From the NCBI RefSeq assembly GCF_030285925.1, contig NZ_CP127251.1, positions 1,550,001 to 1,614,000 on the forward strand: a stretch of DNA of 64,000 nt, read 5' to 3'. The position numbers and the translations under genes are program-made. How positions within the stretch are numbered: position 1 is the first letter of the stretch; each line of letters starts with the position of its first letter. Under the pieces are notes generated by a model, which saw only the letters and a program-made list of their open reading frames with translations, did not search any database and had not been told where the DNA came from. Source of the stretch: Devosia sp. YIM 151766 (lineage in GTDB: Bacteria > Pseudomonadota > Alphaproteobacteria > Rhizobiales > Devosiaceae). This document shows positions 36,326-45,681 of this stretch, piece by piece.

Positions 36326-37501
36326 GTGCCAGAACAAGCCTATACGGCGACAATCCATCCCTCCAGTTCCGCCATTCCGGAGGCGGTCTGGAACGGCCTC
36401 GTCCCCGCGACGGCAGGGATTGCCGACAATCCCTTCCTCGACCATGCCTTTTTCCGCGCCCTCGAGGAATCCGGCTGCGCCACCGGCAAGACCGGCTGGC
36501 AGCCGCAGCATATCCTGCTCAGCGACCAAACCGGCCAGCCTGTCGGCCTGCTGCCGCTATTCCTCAAATCCCATTCCATGGGCGAATATGTCTTCGACCA
36601 TGGCTGGGCCAATGCGCTTGAGCGCGCCGGCGGCCATTATTACCCCAAGCTGCAAGGCTCGGTGCCCTTCACCCCCGCCACCGCGCCCAAGCTGCTGGTG
36701 CCGTCCGGTTCGCTGCAAGCCCAGGCCGCGCTGCTGCAAACCGCCCAGCAGCTCGCCACCCGCCTCGATGCGTCCTCGGTGCATCTCACTTTCCTGCCCG
36801 AACCCGAGGCGGAACTGGCCGGCTCCCTCGACTGGCTGCGCCGCACCGACACGCAATTTCACTGGCACAACCGCGATTATGCCAGTTTCGAGCACTTCCT
36901 CGAAACCCTGTCCTCGCGCAAGCGCAAGACCATCCGCCGCGAGCGCCGCGACGCGCTGGCCGATGGCCTGACGGTGCGCTGGCTCACCGGCCGGGACATC
37001 GAGGAGCGCCATTGGGACGCCTTTTTCGATTTTTACGAGGATACCGGCGCCCGCAAATGGGGCCGCCCCTATCTCAACCGCGCCTTCTTCTCGCTGCTCG
37101 GCCAATATATGGCCGACAGCGTGGTTCTGATGCTCGCCTATGACGGCAATGAGCCCATTGCCGGCGCCATCAATTTCCGGGGCCGCGACCGCCTCTATGG
37201 CCGCAATTGGGGCGCCGTCCGCGACGTGCCCTTCCTGCATTTCGAAATCTGCTATTACCAGGCCATCGACTATGCCATCGCCCACCAGCTCGCCGTGGTC
37301 GAGGCCGGGGCCCAGGGCGAGCACAAGCTGGCCCGCGGCTACGAGCCGGTCAGCACCCATTCCGTCCACTGGATCGCCCATCCCGGCCTCCGCCACGCCA
37401 TCGCCGATTATCTCGAAGACGAGCGCTCGGCGGTCGAGCGTCAGCAGGAAATGCTCGAAACCTTCACCCCGTTCCGGAAGGGCGAGCGGCAGGAGCGTTG
37501 A
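36326..37501 (+). CDS. FemAB-like/GNAT acyltransferase (PF04339-type)
   Basis: A 391-residue protein resembling the DUF482/peptidoglycan-biosynthesis FemAB-like group. It has NPFLDHAFFRALEESGCATG, YVFDHGWANALERAGGHYYP followed by KLQGSVPFTP, a FLETLSSRKRKTIRRERRDA block, and HFEICYYQAIDYAIAHQLAV then EAGAQGEHKLARGYEPV near the end. The double GNAT fold is inferred from family knowledge; the substrate is not known. The GTG at 36326 is the first usable start after ridA, with only a distant AAGG, so the N-terminus is uncertain. It probably continues the dinB-ridA transcript. Confidence 0.88.
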   Translation: MPEQAYTATIHPSSSAIPEAVWNGLVPATAGIADNPFLDHAFFRALEESGCATGKTGWQPQHILLSDQTGQPVGLLPLFLKSHSMGEYVFDHGWANALERAGGHYYPKLQGSVPFTPATAPKLLVPSGSLQAQAALLQTAQQLATRLDASSVHLTFLPEPEAELAGSLDWLRRTDTQFHWHNRDYASFEHFLETLSSRKRKTIRRERRDALADGLTVRWLTGRDIEERHWDAFFDFYEDTGARKWGRPYLNRAFFSLLGQYMADSVVLMLAYDGNEPIAGAINFRGRDRLYGRNWGAVRDVPFLHFEICYYQAIDYAIAHQLAVVEAGAQGEHKLARGYEPVSTHSVHWIAHPGLRHAIADYLEDERSAVERQQEMLETFTPFRKGERQER

Positions 37502-37571
37502 ACCGCCGCCCCTTCCCTCCTGCGTCGCGCCGCCCTACACATTGGGCGCAACGAGTCCCCGGGAGCCATAC

Positions 37572-37988
37572 ATGTCCTACGATTCCGCCAATATCTTCGC
37601 CAAGATCCTCAAAGGCGAGCTGCCCTGCCACAAGGTCTATGAGGACGACACGGCGCTGGTGATGATGGATATCTTCCCCCAGTCGACGGGCCACGCGCTG
37701 GTCATCCCCAAAACCCCGTCCCGCAATCTTCTCGACGCCGATCCCGCCGCGCTGTCCGCCATCATGCCGCTGGTCCAGCGGGTTGCCGCCGCGATCATGG
37801 CCGCCACCGATGCCGATGGCATCCGTCTCGCCCAGTTCAACGAGGCCCCGGCCGGCCAGACGGTGTTCCACCTGCATTTCCACCTCATTCCCGCTTACGA
37901 AGGCGTGGCCCTCGCTCCTCATGGCGGCGGCAAGGCCGACGATGCGGAACTGGCCGCCCTGGCCAGCGCCATCGCGGCAAGGCTCTAG
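37572..37988 (+). CDS. HIT family nucleotide-binding protein
   Basis: A 138-residue protein with the histidine triad HLHFHLIP near residue 100 and the family opening SANIFAKILKGELPCHKVYE. HIT proteins hydrolyse or transfer nucleoside monophosphates, for example adenosine 5'-phosphoramidates; the natural substrate here is not clear. The ATG at 37572 has GGGAG 7 nt upstream. It lies 70 nt after the acyltransferase gene on the same strand. Confidence 0.93.
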   Translation: MSYDSANIFAKILKGELPCHKVYEDDTALVMMDIFPQSTGHALVIPKTPSRNLLDADPAALSAIMPLVQRVAAAIMAATDADGIRLAQFNEAPAGQTVFHLHFHLIPAYEGVALAPHGGGKADDAELAALASAIAARL

Positions 37989-38001
37989 CGCAGATGTCTT
38001 C

Positions 38002-38643
38002 ATGACCCCGGCCCGCCATCTAATCCTCGGCATGATCCTCACCGCCGCCGCCGGCTTCATCGATGCCGTCGGCTTCATCGAGCTGGGCGGCTTCTTCATT
38101 TCCTTCATGAGCGGCAACACCACCCATGGCGGCACGGCCCTGGTCGAGGGCGCCTGGCCGGTATTCAGACTCACCCTGTCGCTGGTGGCGCTGTTTTTCG
38201 TCGGCAGCATCCTGGCCACACTGCTCGCCACCTCCAGTGCCCGCTGGGGCGGCGCTGCCGTCAGTTTCGGGGTCACGCTGGGCGTGGCCTGTTCCCTGGC
38301 CCTGACCCTTGGCGGCTTCCCGCCCAGCCAGACCATGCTGGTCCTGGCCGCCGCCGCCGGCGCGCAGAACGCCATCCTGCCCATGCGCGGCGCCGTGCGG
38401 CTGGGCGCCACTTTCGTCACCGGAACGCTCTATGTCGCCGGCCAGGATCTGGCGCTGGCGCTCAAGGGCAAGGCGCCGCCCTGGCGCTGGGCCCAGCATC
38501 TGGCCGTCTGGCTCGGCCTGCTCGGCGGCGCCATCCTGGGCGCCCTGCTCTACCGCTTCATCGGCATCGGCGCGCTCGCCCTGCCCGTCGCCATCTATGC
38601 CGCCTTCACGCTCTACCATCTGCGCGCCGCCCGCCACGCCTGA
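38002..38643 (+). CDS. DUF1275 (YoaK-type) membrane protein
   Basis: A 213-residue protein with about six transmembrane helices. It has the DUF1275 start (MILTAAAGFIDAVGFIELGG, with FFISFMSGNTTHGG following) and the mid-protein AGAQNAILPMRGAVRLGATF followed by VTGTLYVAGQDLA. The family is common in bacteria and of unknown transport or other function. It begins 14 nt after the HIT gene, so it is likely the last gene of that transcript. Confidence 0.88.
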   Translation: MTPARHLILGMILTAAAGFIDAVGFIELGGFFISFMSGNTTHGGTALVEGAWPVFRLTLSLVALFFVGSILATLLATSSARWGGAAVSFGVTLGVACSLALTLGGFPPSQTMLVLAAAAGAQNAILPMRGAVRLGATFVTGTLYVAGQDLALALKGKAPPWRWAQHLAVWLGLLGGAILGALLYRFIGIGALALPVAIYAAFTLYHLRAARHA

Positions 38644-38699
38644 ACCGGGCGGCCGCTTTCCAACACCGCTCCCCGGACCTTATGGCCAGCGCCCCTGCG

Positions 38700-38819
38700 C
38701 CCCCTCTCCCTCTGGGGGAGAGGGCTGGGGTGAGGGGGCCTTCCGGCAAATTCGCATGGGTGAAAAGGCCCCCTCACCCGGCCCTGTGGGCCGACCTCTC
38801 TCCCAAGGGAGAGGTAAGG
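38700..38819. repeat. family A intergenic palindromic repeat, copy 4
   Basis: CCCTCTCCCTCTGGGGGAGA begins a left hairpin, GGGGTGAGGGGGCC and GGCCCCCTCACCCGG make the outer inverted repeat, and CTCTCTCCCAAGGGAGAG makes the right hairpin. It is the most complete copy of the family in this window. Confidence 0.75.
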
Positions 38820-38866
38820 TTCCGAGCCCTCCAACACCCCTCCGAACAAGCCCCGCTTCCCCACAA

Positions 38867-38898
38867 GCTCATGGTGAGCCTGTCGAACCGCGAGGCCG
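38867..38898. repeat. family C intergenic repeat, copy 3
   Basis: CTCATGGTGAGCCTGTCGAA followed by CCGCGAGGCC corresponds to the left arm of the 9812-9896 element with a few changes. Confidence 0.65.
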
Positions 38899-38922
38899 GC
38901 CAAGTGAAGCCCACCCCCATAC

Positions 38923-38950
38923 AAAAAAGGCCGGGATCGCTCCCGGCCTT
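38923..38950 (-). terminator. Rho-independent terminator of clpA
   Basis: AAGGCCGGGA (38927-38936) pairs with TCCCGGCCTT (38941-38950) around a TCGC loop. On the minus strand the stem is followed by six T residues (38923-38928), just past the clpA stop codon. Confidence 0.92.
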
Positions 38951-38955
38951 CGCTC

Positions 38956-41295
38956 TTAGTTCTTTTCCGCCGTAGCCTTGGGCTTTTTCGGCTTGGGCAG
39001 CGCCTTGGGCTTGGCCGGGCGCGGCGGCACCGCCACCAGTTCCAGCTTGGCTTCGCTGCCTTCGCCAACCACGGCCACCGTCACCGAGCCGCCATTGACC
39101 AATTCGCCGAACAGCACTTGGTCGGCCAGCGGCTTCTTGACGTGCTCCTGGATCACGCGGCCCAGCGGGCGGGCGCCCATGCGCTCGTCATAGCCGTGCT
39201 CGGCCAGCCAGTCGGCGGCTTCCGGGGTGAGGTTGATCGTGACGCCGCGCTCGGCCAATTGGCCTTCGAGCTGCAACACGAACTTCTCCACCACCCGGCG
39301 CACCACGTCGCGCGGCAACGGCGCGAAGGAGATGATCGCATCGAGCCGGTTGCGGAATTCGGGGCTGAAAGTGCGGTTGATCGCCTCTTCATCGTCCCCC
39401 TGCTCGCGCTTGCGGCCGAAGCCGATGGGCGCGCGGGCCAGTTCGGCGGCGCCGACATTGGAGGTCATGATCAGGATGACATTGCGGAAATCGACCGCCT
39501 TGCCATTGTGATCGGTCAGCTTGCCATGGTCCATCACCTGCAACAGCACGTTGTAGAGATCGGGATGCGCCTTCTCGATTTCGTCCAGCAGCACCACGCA
39601 ATGCGGATGCTGGTCGACGCCATCGGTGAGCAGTCCGCCCTGATCGAAGCCGACATAGCCCGGCGGCGCGCCGATCAGCCGGCTGATCGTGTGCCGCTCC
39701 ATATATTCCGACATGTCGAAGCGCAGCAATTCCACGCCCAGCGTATCGGCGAGCTGCTTGGCCACCTCGGTCTTGCCCACGCCGGTCGGACCGGTGAACA
39801 GGTAGGAGCCGATGGGCTTTTCCGGCTCCCGCAGGCCGGCGCGGGCCAGCTTGATCGCCGAGGACAGCGCCGAAATCGCCTGCTCCTGTCCGAACACCAC
39901 ATTGTGCAGGCTGCGCTCCAGGCTCGACAGCAATTCCGCGTCGGACTTGGAAACCGACCGGGGCGGAATCCGCGCGATCGAGGCGATGGTCGCTTCGATG
40001 TCCTCGGTTTCGATCAGCTTCTTGCGCTGGTCTTCCGGCAGCAGCATCTGGCTGGCCCCGGTCTCGTCGATCACGTCGATCGCCTTGTCCGGCAGCTTGC
40101 GGTCGGTGATGTAGCGGGCGCTCAATTCCACGGCGGCCTTGAGGGCATCGTCCGTGTATTTGAGCTTGTGGAAGTCCTCGAAATAGGGCCGCAGGCCCTT
40201 CACGATCTCGATGGCATCGGGAACGCTGGGCTCGTTGACGTCGATCTTCTGGAACCGGCGGACCAGCGCCCGGTCCTTCTCGAAGAACTGGCGATATTCC
40301 TTGTAGGTGGTCGAGCCGATGCAGCGGATCGCCCCGCTCGCCAAAGCGGGCTTAAGCAGGTTCGAGGCATCGAGCGCCCCCCCGGAAGTGGCGCCGGCGC
40401 CGATCATGGTGTGAATTTCGTCGATGAAGAGCACCGCATGCGGCATCTTTTCGAGTTCCTTCATCACCGCTTTCAGCCGCTCTTCGAAATCGCCGCGATA
40501 GCGGGTACCGGCCAGCAGCGAGCCCATGTCGAGCGCATAGATCACCGCTTCCTTGAGCACTTCGGGCACGTCGCCTTCGATGATCTTGCGGGCCAGGCCC
40601 TCGGCAATGGCGGTCTTGCCGACGCCCGCGTCACCCACATAGAGCGGATTGTTCTTGGAGCGGCGGCACAGCACCTGGATGGTGCGGCGCAATTCGGCAT
40701 CGCGGCCGATCACCGGATCGATCTTGCCGGCGCGGGCCTTCTCGTTGAGGTTGACGCAGAAATCGGCCAGCGCCGAGCTCTTCTTGCCTTCCGCCCCGCC
40801 TTCGGCGGCGCCCTCGCCGTCCTCGGCGCCGCGCACCTTGCGCTCCTCGCTCGGGCCGGACTTGGTGATGCCGTGGGAGATGAAATTGACCGCGTCCAGC
40901 CGGCTCATGTCCTGCTGTTCGAGGAAATAGGCGGCATGGCTCTCGCGTTCGGCAAAGATGGCGACGAGCACATTGGCGCCCGTGACCTCTTCCCGGCCGG
41001 AGGATTGCACATGGATGACCGCGCGCTGGATCACCCGCTGGAAGGCGGCAGTGGGCCGCGCATCCTGGCCGTTGGGCACGATCAGGCTGTCCAGTTCTTC
41101 GTTGATGAAATCTTCGAGGTCGCTCTTGAGCGCGTCGATATCGACATCGCACCCGGTCAGCACCGCGATCGTCTCGCGGTCCTCGGTCAGGGCGAGCAGC
41201 AGATGTTCGAGCGTGGCGAACTCATGGTTGCGCTCACGGGCCAGGTTCATCGCCTGGTGCAGGGCCTTTTCGAGTCCGCGCGAAAATGAGGGCAT
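38956..41295 (-). CDS. clpA: ATP-dependent Clp protease ATP-binding subunit ClpA
   Basis: A 779-residue AAA+ unfoldase that feeds proteins to ClpP. It has an N-domain (LEKALHQAMNLARERNHEFA), and two ATPase modules with Walker A motifs GDAGVGKTAIAEG and GPTGVGKTEVAKQ and the Walker B segments VLFIDEIHT and VVLLDEIEKAH. The IGF loop (APIGFGRK) contacts ClpP. The C-terminus has a Pro/Lys/Ala-rich tail (PPRPAKPKALPKPKKPKATA), longer than in E. coli ClpA (758). clpS is encoded 10 nt upstream on the same strand. Confidence 0.97.
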   Translation of the reverse strand: MPSFSRGLEKALHQAMNLARERNHEFATLEHLLLALTEDRETIAVLTGCDVDIDALKSDLEDFINEELDSLIVPNGQDARPTAAFQRVIQRAVIHVQSSGREEVTGANVLVAIFAERESHAAYFLEQQDMSRLDAVNFISHGITKSGPSEERKVRGAEDGEGAAEGGAEGKKSSALADFCVNLNEKARAGKIDPVIGRDAELRRTIQVLCRRSKNNPLYVGDAGVGKTAIAEGLARKIIEGDVPEVLKEAVIYALDMGSLLAGTRYRGDFEERLKAVMKELEKMPHAVLFIDEIHTMIGAGATSGGALDASNLLKPALASGAIRCIGSTTYKEYRQFFEKDRALVRRFQKIDVNEPSVPDAIEIVKGLRPYFEDFHKLKYTDDALKAAVELSARYITDRKLPDKAIDVIDETGASQMLLPEDQRKKLIETEDIEATIASIARIPPRSVSKSDAELLSSLERSLHNVVFGQEQAISALSSAIKLARAGLREPEKPIGSYLFTGPTGVGKTEVAKQLADTLGVELLRFDMSEYMERHTISRLIGAPPGYVGFDQGGLLTDGVDQHPHCVVLLDEIEKAHPDLYNVLLQVMDHGKLTDHNGKAVDFRNVILIMTSNVGAAELARAPIGFGRKREQGDDEEAINRTFSPEFRNRLDAIISFAPLPRDVVRRVVEKFVLQLEGQLAERGVTINLTPEAADWLAEHGYDERMGARPLGRVIQEHVKKPLADQVLFGELVNGGSVTVAVVGEGSEAKLELVAVPPRPAKPKALPKPKKPKATAEKN

Positions 41296-41304
41296 ATGAT
41301 ATTC

Positions 41305-41721
41305 CTACTGTTTTTCCATCACGCATTGCAGCGGATGCTGGTTCTTGCGTGCCGTATCCATCACCCGGGTCACCTTGGTCTCGGCAACCTCGTATGGATA
41401 TACGCCGCACTCACCCACCCCCTTCTGGTGCACGTGCAGCATGATCTGCATGGCGTCTTCGCGTGACTTGTTGAAGACGTCCTGCAGGACCAGAACGACG
41501 AATTCCATCGGCGTGTAGTCGTCGTTGAGCAGCAGAACCCGATAGAGGTTCGGCCTTTTGGTTTTGGGACGCGTCTTGGTCACCGTCCCGGTTTCGAAAT
41601 TGGCGTCGTCTCCGCCCCGGCGGCGGCCATCGTCATCCTCGGGTCCGCCCACGGCGATAGGACGCGCGCGGCCGGCGCGGCTCGGCAGGGGTGATAAGGG
41701 CAGATTGGGAGTCATGGTCAT
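41305..41721 (-). CDS. clpS: ATP-dependent Clp protease adaptor ClpS
   Basis: A 138-residue adaptor that delivers N-degron substrates to ClpA. The C-terminal core has [20 protein letters not shown] (the Asn-Asp pair of the N-degron pocket), [20 protein letters not shown] and a [17 protein letters not shown] end. The roughly 55-residue N-terminal extension is rich in Pro, Arg, Asp and Gly and likely disordered; longer than in E. coli (106 aa total). The ATG at 41721 is taken from MTMTPNLP; the exact start is uncertain because ATG at 41715 is possible. It forms the clpS-clpA operon. Confidence 0.95.
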   Translation of the reverse strand: MTMTPNLPLSPLPSRAGRARPIAVGGPEDDDGRRRGGDDANFETGTVTKTRPKTKRPNLYRVLLLNDDYTPMEFVVLVLQDVFNKSREDAMQIMLHVHQKGVGECGVYPYEVAETKVTRVMDTARKNQHPLQCVMEKQ

Positions 41722-42057
41722 GGCAATGGCCGCCTGAGGAAAACGACGCAGCAGGTTGGACCCATTATGTAGGCAAAATCGGGCCAGTGTTAAGGCCTGT
41801 CGGTTCGCGAATATGTGAGAGGCGGAATAAGTCACAAATCCGCGGCTAAATCGCGCCGCGGCAAGCCTCGATGGTAACAGTCTGTTACCCGCTTGCAGCG
41901 GCAGCGGACAAATCGATCGCATTTTACGGAATGGTAACGGCATGGGCGTAGCTTCATCGAAAGGATGATGATCGGGGTGTGAGGGCTCCCCGAAAATCGC
42001 CGCGTCAAACGAGTTGCGTACGGGCAGGATGCCCGAGATAAGTAATTGGAGTACCGG
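41722..42057. other. divergent intergenic region between clpS and the DD-carboxypeptidase gene
   Basis: About 335 nt with no ORF. It contains a perfect 17-nt palindrome (41873-41889), a second ATGGTAAC half-site at 41931-41938, and CCGCGGCTAAATCGCGCCGCGG-like stem sequences near 41841-41862. Divergent promoters for clpS and the carboxypeptidase must lie here, but I could not settle their -10/-35 elements. Confidence 0.5.
41873..41889. promoter_or_regulatory. palindromic operator-like site GGTAACAG-T-CTGTTACC
   Basis: The two 8-bp arms are perfectly symmetric around one T. The left octamer extended by AT (ATGGTAAC) recurs at 41931-41938, exactly 60 bp downstream. I cannot name a regulator. 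Confidence 0.5.
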
Positions 42058-43620
42058 GTGATTTCCTTGGAAAAGACCCCCTGGCGCGCGAGGTTTTTTC
42101 GCGCCATCGCTGCCTTCCTTGTCGTGCTGGCCATCGCCACGCCCGTACATGCCATTGAAAACCTCCGCAAATATGCCGGCATCGTCGTCGACGCCAAATC
42201 CGGCAAGGTCCTCTACGAAGACCAAGCGGATTCAAGGCGTTACCCGGCCTCCGTCGCCAAGGTGATGACGCTCTACCTGCTGTTTCAGGAATTGCAGGCC
42301 GGCAATCTCAGCCTCACCACCAAGATGACCGTCTCCAAGCACGCCGCTGCCGCCGTGCCGACCAAGCTCGGCCTGCGCGCCGGCTCGACCATTTCGGTAG
42401 AAGATGCCATCAAGTCATTGGTAACGCTGTCGGCCAACGACATGGCCCGCGTCATCGCCGAGCATATTTCCGGCACGGAAAGCAAATTCGCCGAGCGCAT
42501 GACCGCCACGGCCCGCGCCATGGGCATGCGCAACACCACCTATCGCAACGCCTCCGGCCTGCCCGATGGCGGTCAGGTGACCACGGCCCGCGACCAGGCG
42601 ATCCTGGGCATCGCGATCTATCAGCATTTCTCTCAATATTACAATTACTTCCAGACCACCTCCTTCAAATATGGCGGCAAGACCTATGGCAATCACAACC
42701 GGGTTCTTGGCTATATGGGCGCCGTGGACGGCATCAAGACCGGCTATATCAACGCCGCCGGCTCCAATCTGCTGACCGCCGCCCGCAAGGACAATCGCCA
42801 CATCGTCATCGTCGCCTTCGGCTTCAATTCCGCCGCCGCCCGCGACGAGAAAGTCCGTCAATTGGTCTCCTCCTACCTGACCAAGGGCCGCCGGGGCGAC
42901 TATTTGCAGACGGCGATGGTTCCGCTGCCCGGCCGCCAAGGCAATACCCAATTCGCCCTCGCCGCGCCGCGCAAGCCCACGCTGGCCATGCCGACGCCAA
43001 TGCCCGATTTCCGCCTGGCTCAGCTCGTCGCCGGCAATGGCGCCCAGCCGCAGCAGGCCCCGGTTGCGGTGGCGGCCACCGCTCCGGTCCTGCCCACGCC
43101 CGTGCCGGCCGATCTCGGTCTGGCGCCGGCGGTCCAGGCCGCGAATGTCCTGGCCGCGCCGACCCAGGCGCAGCCGGATTATCCGAGCCAGGACGTCATC
43201 GGTGCCTGGCTGAGCGAAACCTACAATCTGGGCGCGCCGCCCGCTGCCCTTGGCCATACGGCGCCATCGGCCCCGCTCCTGCCTCCCGGTGAAGTAGAGG
43301 GCGGCACCGGCGGCCAGCCCGTCGACCTGATGCATTCCGGATCGGTTCAGACCGCCGCGGCAACCACGGCCCCGCCCGGCGCCTGGATCGTGCAGATCGG
43401 TGCCGGTCCTTCCGAGGACAGCGCCCGGGCAATGTTGTCCGACGCCGCGGGAAAGGTCGGTTCTCTCGGCGACTTCCGCTCCTATGTCGAACGCTTCGAA
43501 AAGAACGGCCAGATCTTCTACCGCGCCCGGTTCGTCGGCTTCGGCGACCGGAACGCGGCGGCGGCAATGTGCGACCGCCTCAAGGGTCAGGACCTCGCCT
43601 GCCTGGCGATGCAGGGTTGA
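42058..43620 (+). CDS. D-alanyl-D-alanine carboxypeptidase (peptidase S11) with C-terminal SPOR domain
   Basis: A 520-residue exported enzyme that trims the terminal D-Ala of peptidoglycan stem peptides. The signal peptide is [16 protein letters not shown] (cleavage near residue 32). Catalytic motifs are SxxK (Ser65-Val-Ala-Lys68), SAN near 125 and KTG near 224. A Pro/Ala-rich linker of about 150 residues joins the catalytic domain to a SPOR module ([20 protein letters not shown] to the end) that binds denuded septal glycan. The GTG at 42058 has GGAG 6 nt upstream. The SPOR domain replaces the usual membrane-anchoring helix of PBP5-type enzymes and should direct it to the division site. Confidence 0.94.
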   Translation: MISLEKTPWRARFFRAIAAFLVVLAIATPVHAIENLRKYAGIVVDAKSGKVLYEDQADSRRYPASVAKVMTLYLLFQELQAGNLSLTTKMTVSKHAAAAVPTKLGLRAGSTISVEDAIKSLVTLSANDMARVIAEHISGTESKFAERMTATARAMGMRNTTYRNASGLPDGGQVTTARDQAILGIAIYQHFSQYYNYFQTTSFKYGGKTYGNHNRVLGYMGAVDGIKTGYINAAGSNLLTAARKDNRHIVIVAFGFNSAAARDEKVRQLVSSYLTKGRRGDYLQTAMVPLPGRQGNTQFALAAPRKPTLAMPTPMPDFRLAQLVAGNGAQPQQAPVAVAATAPVLPTPVPADLGLAPAVQAANVLAAPTQAQPDYPSQDVIGAWLSETYNLGAPPAALGHTAPSAPLLPPGEVEGGTGGQPVDLMHSGSVQTAAATTAPPGAWIVQIGAGPSEDSARAMLSDAAGKVGSLGDFRSYVERFEKNGQIFYRARFVGFGDRNAAAAMCDRLKGQDLACLAMQG

Positions 43621-43741
43621 TCAAGACTGTGCGGCGCGGCGGATCAACCGCCGGCCGCAGGAACTGGATGGTCTGGCCTCACCGGCCGCCGGCCATCGAC
43701 CGGGGAAGCAGCGATTTGGTGCTTGTGTATGGAGTAGCCCA

Positions 43742-44011
43742 ATGAGTGACCGTAGTGCTCTTGTCGAACTGGCCAGCTTCATCGGCCGCTCCCCTCTGGC
43801 CTCTCCCGATCCCGCCATGCGCAACCGGGCCCTGGCCGGCATGACGGAGCGCATGCTGCCGCGGCAGCGCCGCTCCGTCGGCGATCTGCTCGCGGTGGTC
43901 ATGACCCTGTCGGCCCGCACCCGCCGCATGGCGCAGGAGCCGGCGCAGGTGGAGATCGACGTCTTCGCCCCCGGCGGCAAGCGCGCCATTCGGCTATCCC
44001 TGGGCGAGTGA
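43742..44011 (+). CDS. small unrecognised protein
   Basis: An 89-residue basic protein (MSDRSALVELASFIGRSPLA, then RNRALAGMTERMLPRQRRSV and GDLLAVVMTLSARTRRMAQE). It is probably helical, and no domain is recognised. It has GGAG 7 nt before the ATG and codon usage like its neighbours. It follows the carboxypeptidase gene by 121 nt on the same strand and is convergent with the MATE gene, 17 nt away. It could be a small regulator or a genus-level orphan. Confidence 0.55.
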   Translation: MSDRSALVELASFIGRSPLASPDPAMRNRALAGMTERMLPRQRRSVGDLLAVVMTLSARTRRMAQEPAQVEIDVFAPGGKRAIRLSLGE

Positions 44012-44028
44012 TCCGCGGATCGCGGCGC

Positions 44029-45390
44029 TCAGATGAGCGCCACGATTTCCTTGCGCTTCCAGACGAACTGATACCAGCTTGCCTGCAAGACCAGCATCAT
44101 GGTGAAGCCGGCCGCATAAGCCACCCAGATGCCGACAAGGCCGAGGCTGGTCTGGCTGAGCCAGATGGCGCCCGGAAGCTCGACCAGCAGGATGCAGGCC
44201 AGCGATAGCAGCATCGGCGCATAGACGGTGCCGCTGGCGCGCATGATCCCGGAAAACACCATGCTCCAGCCGAAACACAGGATGCTCCAAAGCACCACAT
44301 GCAGCAGCGTTTCTGTGAGCGCGACCACGTCCGGATCGGTAATGAACAGGGCCACGACATGCTGGCTGAAAAGATAGGCAAGGACGATCAGGCCGCCGGT
44401 GATGACCAGATTCAAGATGAAGGCGATACGGGTGATGGCGCCCAATTGGTCGATCTTGCGCGCGCCGATGGCCTGGGCGGCGAAAATCGAGGCGGCGATG
44501 CCGATCGACATGGCCGGGAATTGCACATAGCTCATTACCTGACCCAGCGCGCCATAGGCGGCGGTCGCGTCCGAGCCGAAGCGGTTGACCAGGCCGATCA
44601 CCACGATGCCGGCAATCGACGAGATAACCATTTGCAGGCCGGTGGGCACGCCGAGCTTCAATATCAGGCCGAGCAGCTTGAAATCGGGCCGCAGCATGGC
44701 GGCGAGCAGCACGCGATCAGGAGCGAGCGGCATCTTGCGGACGCGCATATAGACGAACAGGAACACCAGGACCGTCAGAAAGCCGGCAATCATCGCCCAG
44801 GCCGCGGCATTGACCCCCAATTGCGGCAGGCCGAACCATCCCTGAATGAGCGCCGGCGTCACCAGCAGGCTGACCATCATGGACAGGATGAGCGAGAACA
44901 ACGGGGTAACCGTGTCGCCCACGCCGCGCAGCACCGATGTCACCACCAGGAACAGGAAAAAGCCGGGAATCCCGATCAGCACGATACGGGCGTAACCGAC
45001 GGAGAGATCGCGGATATTCTCGGGGGCGCCGAGCACGGTCATGATCTGCTCGGCCCAGATGCCCCCGACGATGGCGACCACAATGCCCAGGGCCAGGGTG
45101 GCGCTCAGCGTCGTGCCGGTGACCTGCTTCACCTTGTCGATATTCCTGGCGCCCCAGGCCTGCCCGATCAGGATGGTGGACCCGGCCGACAGCCCGATGA
45201 TGAAGCTCATCAGGAAGAACATGATCGGGAAGAAAGTCGCGGTGGCGGCCAGAGCCTCCACGCCGATCATCTGTCCGACATAGATCGAATTGATGGTTCC
45301 CGACAGCGCCTGCAGGATATTGGAGGCCATGAGCGGGATCAGGAACAGGCTGAACCGCTGCCAGAGCGGGCGGGTGGAATCGGGATTCAT
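44029..45390 (-). CDS. MATE family efflux transporter
   Basis: A 453-residue inner-membrane protein with twelve predicted transmembrane helices in two similar halves, each with a MatE signature region (FLIPLMASNILQALSGTINS, GLSAGSTILIGQAWGARN and the second-half FAAQAIGARKIDQ). MATE carriers of the NorM/DinF kind export cationic drugs using Na+ or H+. The start ATG is taken at 45390, where membrane sequence homology begins; the longer frame adds 11 residues that look like upstream sequence. It is a single gene, divergent from azlC. Confidence 0.9.
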   Translation of the reverse strand: MNPDSTRPLWQRFSLFLIPLMASNILQALSGTINSIYVGQMIGVEALAATATFFPIMFFLMSFIIGLSAGSTILIGQAWGARNIDKVKQVTGTTLSATLALGIVVAIVGGIWAEQIMTVLGAPENIRDLSVGYARIVLIGIPGFFLFLVVTSVLRGVGDTVTPLFSLILSMMVSLLVTPALIQGWFGLPQLGVNAAAWAMIAGFLTVLVFLFVYMRVRKMPLAPDRVLLAAMLRPDFKLLGLILKLGVPTGLQMVISSIAGIVVIGLVNRFGSDATAAYGALGQVMSYVQFPAMSIGIAASIFAAQAIGARKIDQLGAITRIAFILNLVITGGLIVLAYLFSQHVVALFITDPDVVALTETLLHVVLWSILCFGWSMVFSGIMRASGTVYAPMLLSLACILLVELPGAIWLSQTSLGLVGIWVAYAAGFTMMLVLQASWYQFVWKRKEIVALI

Positions 45391-45582
45391 GGGAACGCTC
45401 CAGAAAAAGACATCGAATGGCACGTCACGGCGGGAATCCCCGGAGCCGGCATGGCGCTGAGCAATATTCAGCCCGCCGGAGGGACCAATTCACACCCCGG
45501 AATGAAGGTGCCGGCTGGACGGGCGCTGGAGGCTTGGCAATGACATTGCGGCCTCTCTACGCCCGCCATTCTGGGGCGTCAA

Positions 45583-45601
45583 CCGGTCCGGCCCGGACCG
45601 G
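45583..45601. promoter_or_regulatory. 19-nt GC palindrome upstream of azlC
   Basis: CCGGTCCG (45583-45590) and CGGACCGG (45594-45601) are perfect inverted repeats with a GCC centre, 81 nt before the azlC start. It could be an operator or a GC hairpin; the rest of the 291-nt divergent region shows no ORF. Confidence 0.35.
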
Positions 45602-45681
45602 CCGCGTCTCGGCACCTATGCCCCTGGAATAGGACCACTTGTCATCGCCAACCCCGCCCTGCCCTGTGCTAGACAACGGCC

